The notes beneath the pieces were generated by a model. That model had not been told where the DNA came from. It did not search any database and saw nothing but the letters and a program-made list of their open reading frames with translations. Position numbers and translations under genes: made by a program. From the NCBI GenBank assembly GCA_900321855.1, contig ONXS01000004.1, positions 1-50,437 of the forward strand: 50,437 nt of DNA, written 5' to 3'. The DNA is from an uncultured Eubacteriales bacterium. GTDB lineage: Bacteria; Bacillota; Clostridia; Lachnospirales; Lachnospiraceae. Shown in pieces: positions 1-8,244 of the stretch; the stretch's first letter is position 1, and each line of letters starts with the position of its first letter.

Positions 1-44
1 ATCAGTTAAAATCGCAATCTAAACATCAAAATTTACTCAAATTT

Positions 45-127
45 GTTGCATTTACTCCTTGGTCGTTGCATTTAGAACTTGGAAAAACGAAAAAGTTGCA
101 TTTAGAACTTGTCGTGTTGCACTTACC
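45..127. repeat. Four phased GTTGCATTTA repeats, possible transposon end
   Basis: GTTGCAYTTA recurs at 45, 65, 95 and 116. The two middle copies share the longer form GTTGCATTTAGAACTTG. The copies are 20, 30 and 21 bp apart, close to whole helical turns, so a protein could bind them on one face of the DNA. Multiple short terminal repeats of this kind are known at IS21-family ends, and I infer that this is such an end or a remnant of one. No transposase gene lies inside the window, so the element, if real, lies to the left or has been lost. Confidence 0.4.
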
Positions 128-381
128 TCCTTGATTAACCAATAATTCTATTTTATCAAAATCAGTTCTTTTATTCAATGCAGAAAACTCATAGAACGTT
201 ATAATTTATAAATATTTTACATATAAAGTGAGGGGAATTATAATCAAATTATCGAAGAAAGAAACAGATGCACATGTTTTTAGGAAAAGCCCATGTGATA
301 AAATCACATTTTTTGGATGGCTGCTAGGATTTGCCGACAAATAAAATGAGGGCTATATGTATGCTGGTAGGAGGAAATCGT

Positions 382-606
382 ATGGCAAACACAGAAATTT
401 CGCAGTGCATCAGGGACAATCTGATTGCGGCGGGCTGTAATGATGAGATGATTGAGCGTTTTGCAAGAGGTGAGGATAAGGAGATGCAGATTAAGATTCT
501 GACAGCCTATCGAAGAAAGCTTTTAGAGACAATTCATCAGGAACAGAGTAAGTTAGATTGCCTTGATTACCTTATATTTACTTTAAAAAAAGAAGAGTCA
601 GAATGA
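382..606 (+). CDS. Small conserved helical protein, function unknown
   Basis: This 74-residue protein starts at the ATG at 382, which has an AGGAGG box 8 bp upstream; an in-frame extension to 331 has no ribosome site. The N-terminal half is helical (near ISQCIRDNLIAAG). The C-terminal half (ILTAYRRKLLETIHQEQSKLD) looks like an amphipathic helix of the type seen at the C-terminus of MerR-type regulators, but there is no DNA-binding domain. Similar short proteins occur next to oxidoreductase genes in Lachnospiraceae, as far as I recall. It precedes the cupin gene by 62 bp and may be cotranscribed. No function can be assigned; a partner or regulator role would be a guess. Confidence 0.7.
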   Translation: MANTEISQCIRDNLIAAGCNDEMIERFARGEDKEMQIKILTAYRRKLLETIHQEQSKLDCLDYLIFTLKKEESE

Positions 607-668
607 GAACATGGTTCTGATGTAAAGTCCACAGGGACAGTTAGTTGATTGACAGGAGGGAAAATAAG

Positions 669-1109
669 ATGAAATATCAGTCAAGAGAAGAGTTTGAGCA
701 GGCAGACAGTTTTGGAGTGGGTGCAGAAAATACCGCATTTGAACAGTATTTTGTGGGAAATTCATTTTTAAAGCCACTTACAGAGTTTGGAAAATGTCCA
801 GTATTTTTGGCAAATGTGACATTTGAGCCGGGGTGCAGAAATAACTGGCACATTCATCATGCAAAATCTGGTGGCGGACAGTTACTAATCTGTACAGCCG
901 GTGAGGGATGGTATCAGGAGGAAGGAAAAGAGGCTGTGAGTCTCACATCTGGTACTGTGATTACTATTCCGGCAGAGGTCAAGCACTGGCATGGAGCAAA
1001 GAAGGATTCATGGTTCAGTCATATTGCAGTAGAAGTTCCAGGTGAGGAATGTAGCAATGAATGGTGTGAGCCGGTCAGTGAGGAGGCTTATAATCGATTA
1101 GGAGAATAA
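669..1109 (+). CDS. Cupin-domain protein
   Basis: A single-domain cupin of 146 residues. The first cupin motif supplies His61, His63/His64 and Gln71, and the second supplies His106 and His108 (KHWHGA), giving a metal site inside the beta barrel. The ATG at 669 is preferred over the one at 645 because AGGAGG lies at 654-659. Cupins of this type are commonly found beside carboxymuconolactone decarboxylase-like proteins, and here one follows at 1814. They probably act on small quinone-like or carbonyl compounds, but the substrate is unknown. The gene appears to form a unit with the flavin reductase (1173) and the decarboxylase-like gene, with gaps of about 63 and 89 bp. Confidence 0.85.
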   Translation: MKYQSREEFEQADSFGVGAENTAFEQYFVGNSFLKPLTEFGKCPVFLANVTFEPGCRNNWHIHHAKSGGGQLLICTAGEGWYQEEGKEAVSLTSGTVITIPAEVKHWHGAKKDSWFSHIAVEVPGEECSNEWCEPVSEEAYNRLGE

Positions 1110-1172
1110 GAGAGATTCACAACGGTGGAAGTGTGAAAGTTAAAATAATAAGAGAAAAAGGAGAAAATATTT

Positions 1173-1724
1173 ATGAGCAGAACAAATTTTGGAGCAAAAC
1201 CACTGATGTACCCACAGCCGGTATTAATCATTGGAACTTATGATGAGAATGGCAAACCAAACGCAATGAATGTGGCATGGGGAATTACAACCGATTTTAA
1301 TGAGATTACACTTAGTCTCTCAGAACACAAGACGACCGATAATTTAAAGGTGACAGGAGCATTTACAGTCAGCCTTGCGACAGAGGAGATGGTTGTTGCA
1401 AGCGATTATGTAGGAGTTGAGTCTGGAAGAAAAGTACCAGATAAATTTGAAAAATCAGGTTTTCATGCAACAAAGAGTGAATTTGTAAATGCCCCACTGA
1501 TTGACGAACTCCCAGTGGCACTTGAGTGCAAAGTAAAATCATTCGAGAATGGAATTTTGCTCGGAGAGATTGTCAATGTCAGCGCAGATGATTCTGTGAT
1601 TACAGATGGAAAAGTCGATTTAGAGAAATTCAAACCAATCACATTCGACCCGTTTAACAACGCATATATAGGACTGGGCAAAAAAGTTGGAAACGCATTT
1701 AAAGATGGAATGGAGTTAAAATAA
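1173..1724 (+). CDS. Flavin reductase family protein (flavoredoxin-like)
   Basis: This 183-residue protein has the FMN-binding split-barrel fold of the flavin reductase/flavoredoxin family. The N-terminal segment (GAKPLMYPQPVLIIGTYDEN) and the NAMNVAWG and EHKTTDNLK stretches match the FMN-binding part of the family. It would bind FMN and pass electrons between NAD(P)H or ferredoxin and small acceptors. It lies between a cupin and a carboxymuconolactone decarboxylase-like gene, so a small redox or detoxification operon is likely. The start codon follows a purine-rich GGAGAA site. Length and ends look complete. Confidence 0.88.
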   Translation: MSRTNFGAKPLMYPQPVLIIGTYDENGKPNAMNVAWGITTDFNEITLSLSEHKTTDNLKVTGAFTVSLATEEMVVASDYVGVESGRKVPDKFEKSGFHATKSEFVNAPLIDELPVALECKVKSFENGILLGEIVNVSADDSVITDGKVDLEKFKPITFDPFNNAYIGLGKKVGNAFKDGMELK

Positions 1725-1734
1725 AATGTAAAAT

Positions 1735-1780
1735 GGGGTCAGACCCCGTAGATGCGTATAACTTTAGTTAGACACTACTA
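1735..1780. repeat. GGGGTCAGACCCC dispersed repeat, copy 1
   Basis: The near-palindrome GGGGTCAGACCCC at 1735-1747 is followed by GTAG and an AGTTAGAC...ACTAAC segment. The same arrangement recurs at 27726-27786 (two copies) and 30933-30960. It sits between the flavin reductase and the next gene, in non-coding DNA. Confidence 0.75.
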
Positions 1781-1813
1781 ACAGGGTTGTCAAAACACGG
1801 AAAGGAAGAAAAA

Positions 1814-2140
1814 ATGGAAAAGATAGTACAGACAGCAGGAAGAGATGTTCTTGGTGAATTTGCACCGGAGTTTGCACATTTCAATGATGATGTGTTATTT
1901 GGAGAGAACTGGAACAATCAGGACATTAATCATAAGACAAGATGTATCATTACCGTTGTAGCATTGATGTCGTCTGGCATTACAGATTCTTCTTTGAAGT
2001 ATCATTTGCAGAATACAAAAGCAGCGGGCGTGACACAGAAAGAAATTGCAGCAGTGATTACGCATTGTGCGTTTTATGTGGGATGGCCAAAGGCATGGGC
2101 TGTTTTCAATATGGCAAAGGAAATTTGGGAAGTAAAGTAA
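1814..2140 (+). CDS. Carboxymuconolactone decarboxylase-like protein
   Basis: A 108-residue all-helical protein of the carboxymuconolactone decarboxylase/AhpD-like family. The family pattern is visible in INHKTRCIITVVALMSSG, in KYHLQNTKAAGVTQKEIAAVI and in the C-terminal HCAFYVGWPKAWAVF. It lacks the CxxC pair of AhpD, so an alkylhydroperoxidase role is not supported. The start is the ATG at 1814 with AAGGAAG just upstream; the in-frame TTG at 1787 has no such site. It closes the cupin-flavin reductase group and probably acts with those proteins on an unidentified small molecule. Confidence 0.85.
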   Translation: MEKIVQTAGRDVLGEFAPEFAHFNDDVLFGENWNNQDINHKTRCIITVVALMSSGITDSSLKYHLQNTKAAGVTQKEIAAVITHCAFYVGWPKAWAVFNMAKEIWEVK

Positions 2141-2192
2141 CAGAGTATGTAAATGAGATACAGATGATATGAACTGAATATAAAAGAAAAAA

Positions 2193-2240
2193 TAAGATGT
2201 GGACAGGTTAGATGCAAGGTTCTAATCTGTCCACATCTTA
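2193..2240. terminator. Hairpin terminator between convergent genes
   Basis: A 20-bp stem (2193-2212 with 2221-2240, one G-T pair) with an 8-nt loop. On the minus strand it is followed by a T-rich run (the A-rich 2182-2192 on the plus strand), so it mainly ends the desulfoferrodoxin transcript. It may also stop readthrough from the left. Confidence 0.85.
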
Positions 2241-2257
2241 TGTTCGTATAGATAAGT

Positions 2258-2635
2258 TTAAATTTCTTTTTTCCAAAGTCCGTGAAGATTGCAGTATTCA
2301 TATGCAGCAACAGCACTCTCTCCTTCGGCAAGAACAAAATAAGTTTCCGGGGATTCATTTGGTTTCAGATATTTTACCTGAAAACCGTTTGTTGTCTCAA
2401 GAACTATGAATTGAATGTAATGAGCATCCATCATAGGATGAGCAACTTCGCCAACAGCCACCTTTACTATGTTATTTTCTACGGTAACAGCAGGGACATG
2501 TTTTTCAAACGCTCCGTCTGTTTCGGCTGGAATTAATTCTTTCATTTTCTGTCCGCCACAACAAGAAAGACCATCGCAGTTGTCCTGAAGTTTCATCACA
2601 ATATTTTTGCACGATTCACATAAATAAAATTTCAT
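2258..2635 (-). CDS. dfx: Desulfoferrodoxin (superoxide reductase)
   Basis: Reduces superoxide to hydrogen peroxide without making oxygen, a typical anaerobe defence. The 125-residue protein has both iron domains: an N-terminal rubredoxin-like site with Cys6, Cys9, Cys25 and Cys26, and a C-terminal superoxide reductase centre. The latter has Glu44-Lys45-His46, His66, His72, Cys115 and His118 placed as in the family. All key residues are present, so it should be active. It is cytoplasmic, with no signal peptide. The ATG follows GGAGGT on the minus strand. It is a single gene convergent with the preceding redox cluster. Electrons would come from rubredoxin or a similar donor not encoded here. 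Confidence 0.95.
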   Translation of the reverse strand: MKFYLCESCKNIVMKLQDNCDGLSCCGGQKMKELIPAETDGAFEKHVPAVTVENNIVKVAVGEVAHPMMDAHYIQFIVLETTNGFQVKYLKPNESPETYFVLAEGESAVAAYEYCNLHGLWKKEI

Positions 2636-2695
2636 AAAAATACCTCCTGTATCAAAGAAAATTATTATATTTATTATAATAAAATTTTGGCGGTA

Positions 2696-2781
2696 AGTAA
2701 AGCGGATGTAAGCATTACCCCGATACCCACGCCTGCGTCTTTACGCCTTAGAGATGGGAGATTGCTTATCTGCGTTCAAAT
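2696..2781 (-). repeat. GAACGCAGATAAGCAATC-family repeat, copy 1 (inverted)
   Basis: Read on the minus strand this begins TTTGAACGCAGATAAGCAAT, continues through a CTAAGGCGTAAAGACG segment and a GGGTATCGGGG segment, and ends at GCTTACATCCGCTTTAC. It matches the copies at 8997-9158, 22830-23062 and 47715-47794. It lies downstream of no gene and upstream of dfx on its own strand. Confidence 0.85.
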
Positions 2782-3261
2782 CAAATTTATAGCTAAAGTA
2801 ATTTTTCAACATAGCCTATGCCTGTATTTTTAAGGATGGGCATTTGGAGGTCAATATATCATTTCCAGACTTGTTTTTTATCACACTGGTTCCACGTTTG
2901 TGATGAATAGGAAGATAATTTAAGTGAATATTTTTTTTGTTCAAAGAGCATGTTCTGAATATCACTTTGGGATTTGAGATGTAATTCTCTGTGAAAAATA
3001 GGCACACCCAAGTATGTTAACGGAGTTGTCATATCAATGTGCATGAGTTGATACCATATCATATGAGTAAAAAGCATAAAAAAATATAAAATATAAGTAT
3101 TTGATAGTGTTGCAAAATATTCATATAATAAGTTTAGAGTTGAACAGGTAGATGATTCATCTCGGTGTGAGAAATCCTAATTTTATTATTCGCAGGCGGC
3201 AGCGAAATGAGTCAGATAAAACCAACAGGCAGATATTAAGATAAGAAAGGCAGGAATTTAT
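2782..3261. other. Gene-poor stretch, possible decayed coding sequence
   Basis: No convincing intact gene is present. On the minus strand, 2816-3077 carries overlapping open stretches in two frames (one contains HIDMTTPLTYLGVPIFHREL, the other HHKRGTSVIKNKSGND). Together these could be a small gene broken by frameshift, but I recognise no family and see no ribosome site. The remainder is AT-rich and probably holds the promoter of the esterase gene. Confidence 0.3.
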
Positions 3262-4197
3262 TTGGAAAAGACAAAAAAGTCAAAGAAGAAGATTATTGTG
3301 TGCATGGCAGCGCTGACATTGTGCCTCTGTGTTGTGGCGGTATATTTTATCTATGAGCTGCAGTTTCGAAAAGAGGCTCTTAGTTATGTGCAGGAAGTAA
3401 ATGCAGATGGGATTGCAGTGGATTTGTCAGACAATCCGTATTTTATGAAAAAGATTATTGGCTTTCGATATAATAAGGCAGAGCGAATTCAATATGAGTC
3501 TGAGGTGACGAATTCAACCAAGCATGCCTATGTGCTTTTGCCACCGAACTATGATGAAAGCAAAAAATATCCGGTGCTCTATCTTTTGCATGGCTGGGGA
3601 GGAAGTGACAAGACTTGGCTAAATAAAGATGCGGATATTATTATTCAGAATTCGTTTTATCTTGATGATGTACAGGAGATGATTGTGGTATTTCCAAACA
3701 GTTGTGTCAACAAAGAGGAATCGGTGCCAAAGGAGGATTTTATTGCTGATTCTAAAATTTATGATTTGACAGAAAAGGATTTGATGACAAGTCTGATGCC
3801 TTATGTAAATGAGCACTATTCTACTTATACAGACAGGAATCACACAGCAATTGCCGGATATTCTCTCGGAGGAAAGGAGAGTCTATACACTGCATTTACA
3901 CATCAGGATGTGTTTGGATATGTGGGTTCCTTCTCAACTGTAAGTCCGATTCCAGATGAAAATGGAGTGGAGTATGCAGCTACAATGACAGATTTTGTGA
4001 TTGATGAAAATATTGGAGGTTTTCACTATATGCTCATCAATACGGGAGTTGATGACCCGTATATTGCAGGTGTGCACACGGTGGAAAATGCACTGAAAAG
4101 AAATCAAATTCCACATGTCTATTACGAGATGGAGGGCAGACATGAAAATAAGGTATGGCAAAATGCACTCTATAATTATCTGAAACATATTTTTTGA
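3262..4197 (+). CDS. Membrane-anchored esterase, alpha/beta hydrolase
   Basis: A 311-residue member of the putative esterase family (esterase D/feruloyl esterase type). A lysine-rich N-terminus followed by a hydrophobic segment at about residues 12-31 is a signal anchor, so the catalytic domain faces outside. The oxyanion region LLHGWGGSDKTW starts near 108. The nucleophile is Ser201 in GYSLGG, an Asp lies in NTGVDDPY, and the catalytic His is in GRHENKVW near the C-terminus. The start is a TTG at 3262 with an AAGGCAGG site; the next Met, residue 15, would cut away the basic N-terminus. Substrates of the family include acetylated or feruloylated plant polysaccharides. Single gene with a terminator at 4257. 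Confidence 0.82.
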   Translation: MEKTKKSKKKIIVCMAALTLCLCVVAVYFIYELQFRKEALSYVQEVNADGIAVDLSDNPYFMKKIIGFRYNKAERIQYESEVTNSTKHAYVLLPPNYDESKKYPVLYLLHGWGGSDKTWLNKDADIIIQNSFYLDDVQEMIVVFPNSCVNKEESVPKEDFIADSKIYDLTEKDLMTSLMPYVNEHYSTYTDRNHTAIAGYSLGGKESLYTAFTHQDVFGYVGSFSTVSPIPDENGVEYAATMTDFVIDENIGGFHYMLINTGVDDPYIAGVHTVENALKRNQIPHVYYEMEGRHENKVWQNALYNYLKHIF

Positions 4198-4256
4198 TGT
4201 TTCACATCAAATTGCAGGGAGAGAAATTGAAAGCAGGATAATTTGTCGGAACTTCA

Positions 4257-4289
4257 AACAGTCGTACCGTATTGTACGGCTGTTTTTTT
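4257..4289 (+). terminator. Rho-independent terminator of the esterase gene
   Basis: An 11-bp stem (AACAGTCGTAC paired to GTACGGCTGTT, one G-T pair) with a 6-nt loop, followed by seven T residues. Confidence 0.9.
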
Positions 4290-4460
4290 CTCAGTGAGGA
4301 TGCACATTGATTTGCAGAGGTTTTAGATGAGCGAAAGTTGAGCAAATCGGGCACTGATATTCTCAATGAGTATGGAACTTAGTAAGCAAAACCAAGTTGA
4401 ATAAAGTTATAAAATTGGGTAAAATAAAAGAAATATATGTAAAAATTGGGGTGAAGAAAT

Positions 4461-5759
4461 ATGATGAAAAAGACAGCTTATATCAATGCGATTATTTTAG
4501 ATGGAACAGAAAATATGAAACCGCAAAAAGACAAGGTATTGATTGTGAATGAGGGAAAAATCACAGATATTATTTCAAAAAAAGAATGGAAACCGGACGG
4601 AGATACCGAGGTTGTCGATTTGAATGGAAAATATCTGGCACCGGGACTGATTAATCTCCATGTTCATCTGCCAGGGAATGGCAGTGCATCCAAGAAACCG
4701 AGGGATAACAAAAAACTTGTGCAAACCCTGATGTCTCACAAGCTGACTCGAAAAATTGTAAAAGACCTCTGTGCAAAATATGCCAGTATAGAACTGTACA
4801 GTGGAGTTACAACCATTCGCTGTGTGGGTGGTATTGAAGATTTTGATTCCCAGATTCGGGACGAAATTAACAGTGGAAAGCGCATTGGACCGAGAATGTT
4901 AGTGGCAAATACAGCGATTACAGTTGCAGGTGGTCATATGGAGGGTTCTGTTGCAAGGGCAGTAAAGACGCCAAAAGAGGCACGAAAAATGGTTCGGAAA
5001 ACTGCAAAACAAAATCCAGATTTGATAAAATTGATGATTACAGGTGGAGTGCTCGATGGAACTGTGATGGGAGAGCCGGGACAGCTCAAGATGTCAGCAG
5101 ATATTGTAAAAGCAGCATGTGAGGAGGCGCACAAGCTGGGATATTCAGTGGCCGCTCATGTAGAGGGAAAAGAAGGGCTAAAAATTGCACTGGAAAATGG
5201 TGTGGATACGATTGAACACGGAGCAGAGCCAGATGAGGAAATTCTTTCTTTATTTAAGAAACATCATGCGGCACTTGTCACAACGATTTCGCCAGCCATT
5301 CCATTTGCAAAATTTGACCCGAAAGACAGTTATGCAACCGAGATGGGGCAGGTCAATGGAAAAATTGTGATGGATGGAATTGTGAGTTGTTCCAAGGCGG
5401 CACTGGAGAATGGAATACCGGTTGGTCTTGGAAATGATGTTGGCTGTCCGTTTATCACACAGTATGATTTTTATCGTGAACTGAAATTCTTTACCAAATA
5501 CTGCGATGTGAGTAACCGTTTTGCACTCTATACGGCAACTCTTGGAAATGCGAAGATTGCAGGGATTGATGGAGAAACAGGTTCTATTGAAAAAGGAAAA
5601 TCCGCAGACTTTATTGTGATGAAGAGGAATCCATTAAAAAATCTCATGGCACTGGGAAAAATCAGCGGTGTGTGTTATAAAGGAAACTATATTTACCAGC
5701 CATTAAAGAAGATTAAGAAAAAGAAACATATAGAGGAATTATTCAATAATATAAAATAG
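4461..5759 (+). CDS. Amidohydrolase family protein
   Basis: A 432-residue metal-dependent hydrolase of the imidazolonepropionase/prolidase-like branch of the amidohydrolase superfamily. It has the N-terminal composite beta-sandwich, then the metal motif HVHLPG (His67, His69). The likely carbamylated lysine is in LIKLMITGG near 190, followed by AAHVEG, EHGAE and the metal-binding Asp in GNDVG. A small C-terminal piece completes the sandwich (GKSADFIVMKRNP). It is cytoplasmic, with no signal peptide. The substrate cannot be told from sequence; dipeptides or cyclic amides are usual for this branch. Two adjacent ATGs (4461, 4464) follow GGGGTGAAG. It stands alone between non-coding stretches. Confidence 0.85.
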   Translation: MMKKTAYINAIILDGTENMKPQKDKVLIVNEGKITDIISKKEWKPDGDTEVVDLNGKYLAPGLINLHVHLPGNGSASKKPRDNKKLVQTLMSHKLTRKIVKDLCAKYASIELYSGVTTIRCVGGIEDFDSQIRDEINSGKRIGPRMLVANTAITVAGGHMEGSVARAVKTPKEARKMVRKTAKQNPDLIKLMITGGVLDGTVMGEPGQLKMSADIVKAACEEAHKLGYSVAAHVEGKEGLKIALENGVDTIEHGAEPDEEILSLFKKHHAALVTTISPAIPFAKFDPKDSYATEMGQVNGKIVMDGIVSCSKAALENGIPVGLGNDVGCPFITQYDFYRELKFFTKYCDVSNRFALYTATLGNAKIAGIDGETGSIEKGKSADFIVMKRNPLKNLMALGKISGVCYKGNYIYQPLKKIKKKKHIEELFNNIK

Positions 5760-6067
5760 ACTTTCAGGAGTGTGCAGCACGGAAAACATCGTGTGATAGT
5801 TAGGGATGAATACATTTGTTCTGGACATCCATGCGCAGTCAGTTTTTGTTAGAGGTTATCAGATTCAAAACAGAGTTAGAATCATCAAATTATGGAACTG
5901 CCAGAACAGATGCTGTAGAAGAAAAATGTAAAGAGCATATATAAATAAATGGCAAAGTAATTTTACTCTAGGAAAAAATACAATAATATGATATAAAGAT
6001 AGTATAAATAAGAGAACATACAGAGGAAACAAAAGGTATTCACGAGAGAAAGTAAAGGTGAGTAATT
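5760..6067. other. Intergenic region with no recognised feature
   Basis: No gene, tRNA or strong hairpin is visible in these 308 bp. A 42-codon open stretch from 5808 has no ribosome site and no recognisable protein. The AT-rich right third presumably carries the promoter for the gene at 6068. Confidence 0.4.
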
Positions 6068-7402
6068 ATGAAGGAGAAAGATACATTAGAGATAAAAAAC
6101 ACATTGGAGGGGCTCGGCTATAACTTTGGACAGATAGCAGCGATAGAATCTCCAGAGGAGGCAATTGATGAATTGATTGCTCGTATTGGAACAATTTTTG
6201 AATGTGACAGGGTTTATATCTTTGAAAGAAACAGAGAGGATAATTATGACTGCCGCAATGAGTGGGTGAAAGAAGAACATATGGTAAAACAGCATCTACT
6301 TCAAAATCTTCCAAAACAAAGCGTACACTTTTACTACAATTATTTTATGACAAAAGGATGTCTGTCTGTAAAAAATATTGAACACTTAAAACAGGAGGAC
6401 AGCCAGTTGTATAAAATACTGAAACCACAGGCGTTATCATCACTGCTTGTAGGGCAACTTGTATATGACGACAAAGACAGAGGATTTGTGGGAATTGACA
6501 ATCCAAATCCGGAAAAGTTTGAAGAATTACAATCAGTATTTGGGGCAATTAATTACTATATATCGATTCAGATGCACCGACAGGAAATGATGGGACATAT
6601 GGATCAGGACAATAATCTGGTGACTTCGTCCGACAGTCTGCATCAGCAGTCCTTGTATGAGAGATTTTCCGCGATTACTCCAGAAGTGCCACTTGCCGTT
6701 ATTTACTGTGAGGTGTCAATGCAGCGCGAAGAACAGGCAAAGGATAAGACAGTCTTAAAGCGTATGATTGAGTATGCGGAGTACGTTATGAGCAGTATCT
6801 TTGGCGCAAGAAATGTATACGATTTGGGCAACAATGAGTTTGTGATTGTATATGAGGAAAATGACGAGATGGATATTTACAACATCAGCCATTATATTGA
6901 TATTGTGGGAACCACACTTGGAAACATGAACATTTACATTTCAATGGGAGTTGTCACCACGGAAAAATACGAAGACAACTTTTTTGAACTTTTAAATTCT
7001 GCCAATGTCCGTATGTTGAAAAAGAAAAAAGAGTACCGTGATATGTATATGGAAAAATATCATATGCAGTATCCTGCGACTACATTTTTAGATTTTGTTG
7101 AAATTCAGCCATCAAAAGATTATTATCATGTGTTATACAATGAGTCTTATACGTACAATAACACAACCGGTCATTTGAGCGAGGCATTTCCACATATGCT
7201 TACATATATTGAAGAAGAGGATAAAGAGAGATTCAAGGAATTTTGGAATAAAATGACTCGTGATGAGTTGTATGGAAAAGAACCAATTGTCGAAAACTTT
7301 AAGGCGCGAAAGCAAGAACATGAAATTATAAATCTTGAAGTGACAATTGCAAGATATACAGGAACAAAAGGCAATCCGGTCTATATGTGTTATACACGAT
7401 AA
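6068..7402 (+). CDS. GAF sensor with degenerate GGDEF domain
   Basis: A 444-residue cytoplasmic signalling protein with no membrane segment. Residues of about 20-170 resemble a GAF domain (AIDELIARIGTIFECDRVYIFE, then GFVGIDNP). Residues of about 205-335 resemble a GGDEF domain, but the signature is LGNNEF (253-258) instead of GG(D/E)EF, so cyclase activity is unlikely. The C-terminal 90 residues resemble a PAS-like fold (YHVLYNESYTYNN, TYIEEEDKERFKEFW). The protein may bind a ligand or a nucleotide and act through partners. No operon partner is evident: the next gene starts 82 bp on and is a membrane protein of unrelated type. Confidence 0.75.
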   Translation: MKEKDTLEIKNTLEGLGYNFGQIAAIESPEEAIDELIARIGTIFECDRVYIFERNREDNYDCRNEWVKEEHMVKQHLLQNLPKQSVHFYYNYFMTKGCLSVKNIEHLKQEDSQLYKILKPQALSSLLVGQLVYDDKDRGFVGIDNPNPEKFEELQSVFGAINYYISIQMHRQEMMGHMDQDNNLVTSSDSLHQQSLYERFSAITPEVPLAVIYCEVSMQREEQAKDKTVLKRMIEYAEYVMSSIFGARNVYDLGNNEFVIVYEENDEMDIYNISHYIDIVGTTLGNMNIYISMGVVTTEKYEDNFFELLNSANVRMLKKKKEYRDMYMEKYHMQYPATTFLDFVEIQPSKDYYHVLYNESYTYNNTTGHLSEAFPHMLTYIEEEDKERFKEFWNKMTRDELYGKEPIVENFKARKQEHEIINLEVTIARYTGTKGNPVYMCYTR

Positions 7403-7484
7403 TTGAAAAATATAAAATTACCAAGTGGCAAAAATGCAAAAATTGCTGTACAATAGGACGCTGGTAGAAAAGGAAGTGACAACA

Positions 7485-8156
7485 ATGATAACACAGAATA
7501 AGACAAGACAGATGTCAGAGGCATTTATTACCAGTGTATTTTTGGCTTTGTCAGGTGGATTTCAGGATGCTTATACATTTTTTGTCAGGGATAAGGTATT
7601 TTCCAATGCGCAGACAGGCAATGTGGTGCTCTTGAGTACCCATATGATGCAGGGAGAATACAGACAGGGAATCAAATATCTGTTCCCGATTCTGGCATTT
7701 GCACTTGGTATTTTTATTGCAGAGAGAATTTCTGCAAAATATAAGCACAGTAAAAAGATTCATTGGAGACAGATGGTACTTTTATTTGAAATTATCATCT
7801 TAACAGGAGTTGGCTTTATTGGAACCGATTATAACATGATAGCAACCATGCTCGTGTCGTTATCGTGTGCCATGCAGGTTCAGACATTTCGAAAGGTAAA
7901 TGGCTATGCGTATGCGAGTACCATGTGTATTGGAAACCTGAGAAGTGGAACAGAGAGTTTGTCGATTTATCTGAGAGAAAAAAAGAGAGAACAGCTCATA
8001 AAAACCATGCACTATTTCGGAGTGATTTTTTTCTTTGCAATTGGTGCAGGTGTAGGTGGGAAGATTTCTGTGAGTTTTGGAATTCAGAGTATTTGGGTAT
8101 CACCGGTATTACTGTGTATCAGCTTTTTGCTGATGGAAAAAAGGTCAGAACGATAA
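7485..8156 (+). CDS. DUF1275 (YoaK-like) membrane protein
   Basis: A 223-residue integral membrane protein of the DUF1275 family. The signature ALSGGFQDAYTFFVRDKVFSNAQTGNVV lies near the N-terminus, and about six hydrophobic segments follow (for example LFPILAFALGIFIAERI and FGVIFFFAIGAGVGGKISV). QVQTFRKVNGYAYASTMCIGNLR is the second conserved block. The function is unproven; a small-molecule or ion transporter is often suggested. The ATG at 7485 with AAGGAAGTG upstream is preferred over a GTG at 7425, whose 20 extra codons do not resemble the family. A strong terminator follows. Confidence 0.85.
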   Translation: MITQNKTRQMSEAFITSVFLALSGGFQDAYTFFVRDKVFSNAQTGNVVLLSTHMMQGEYRQGIKYLFPILAFALGIFIAERISAKYKHSKKIHWRQMVLLFEIIILTGVGFIGTDYNMIATMLVSLSCAMQVQTFRKVNGYAYASTMCIGNLRSGTESLSIYLREKKREQLIKTMHYFGVIFFFAIGAGVGGKISVSFGIQSIWVSPVLLCISFLLMEKRSER

Positions 8157-8192
8157 AGAAATGTGAACCGACTATTATATTATAAAGAAAAA

Positions 8193-8238
8193 AGTACCAG
8201 ATTTTACATTGAAGTGTAAAATCTGGTACTTTTTTTTG
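8193..8238. terminator. Strong bidirectional terminator
   Basis: A perfect 16-bp stem (8193-8208 with 8215-8230) around the 6-nt loop TTGAAG. Eight T residues follow on the plus strand, and an A-rich run precedes it, serving as the T-tract of the minus strand. It separates the convergent DUF1275 and metallopeptidase genes. Confidence 0.95.
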
Positions 8239-8244
8239 ATGAAA

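Noticed and set aside
2212..2536. Plus-strand open frames opposite dfx
   Set aside because: They are antisense to desulfoferrodoxin, whose iron ligands are all present.
5808..5936. 42-codon open frame in the intergenic region
   Set aside because: No ribosome site, no recognisable protein, length expected by chance.
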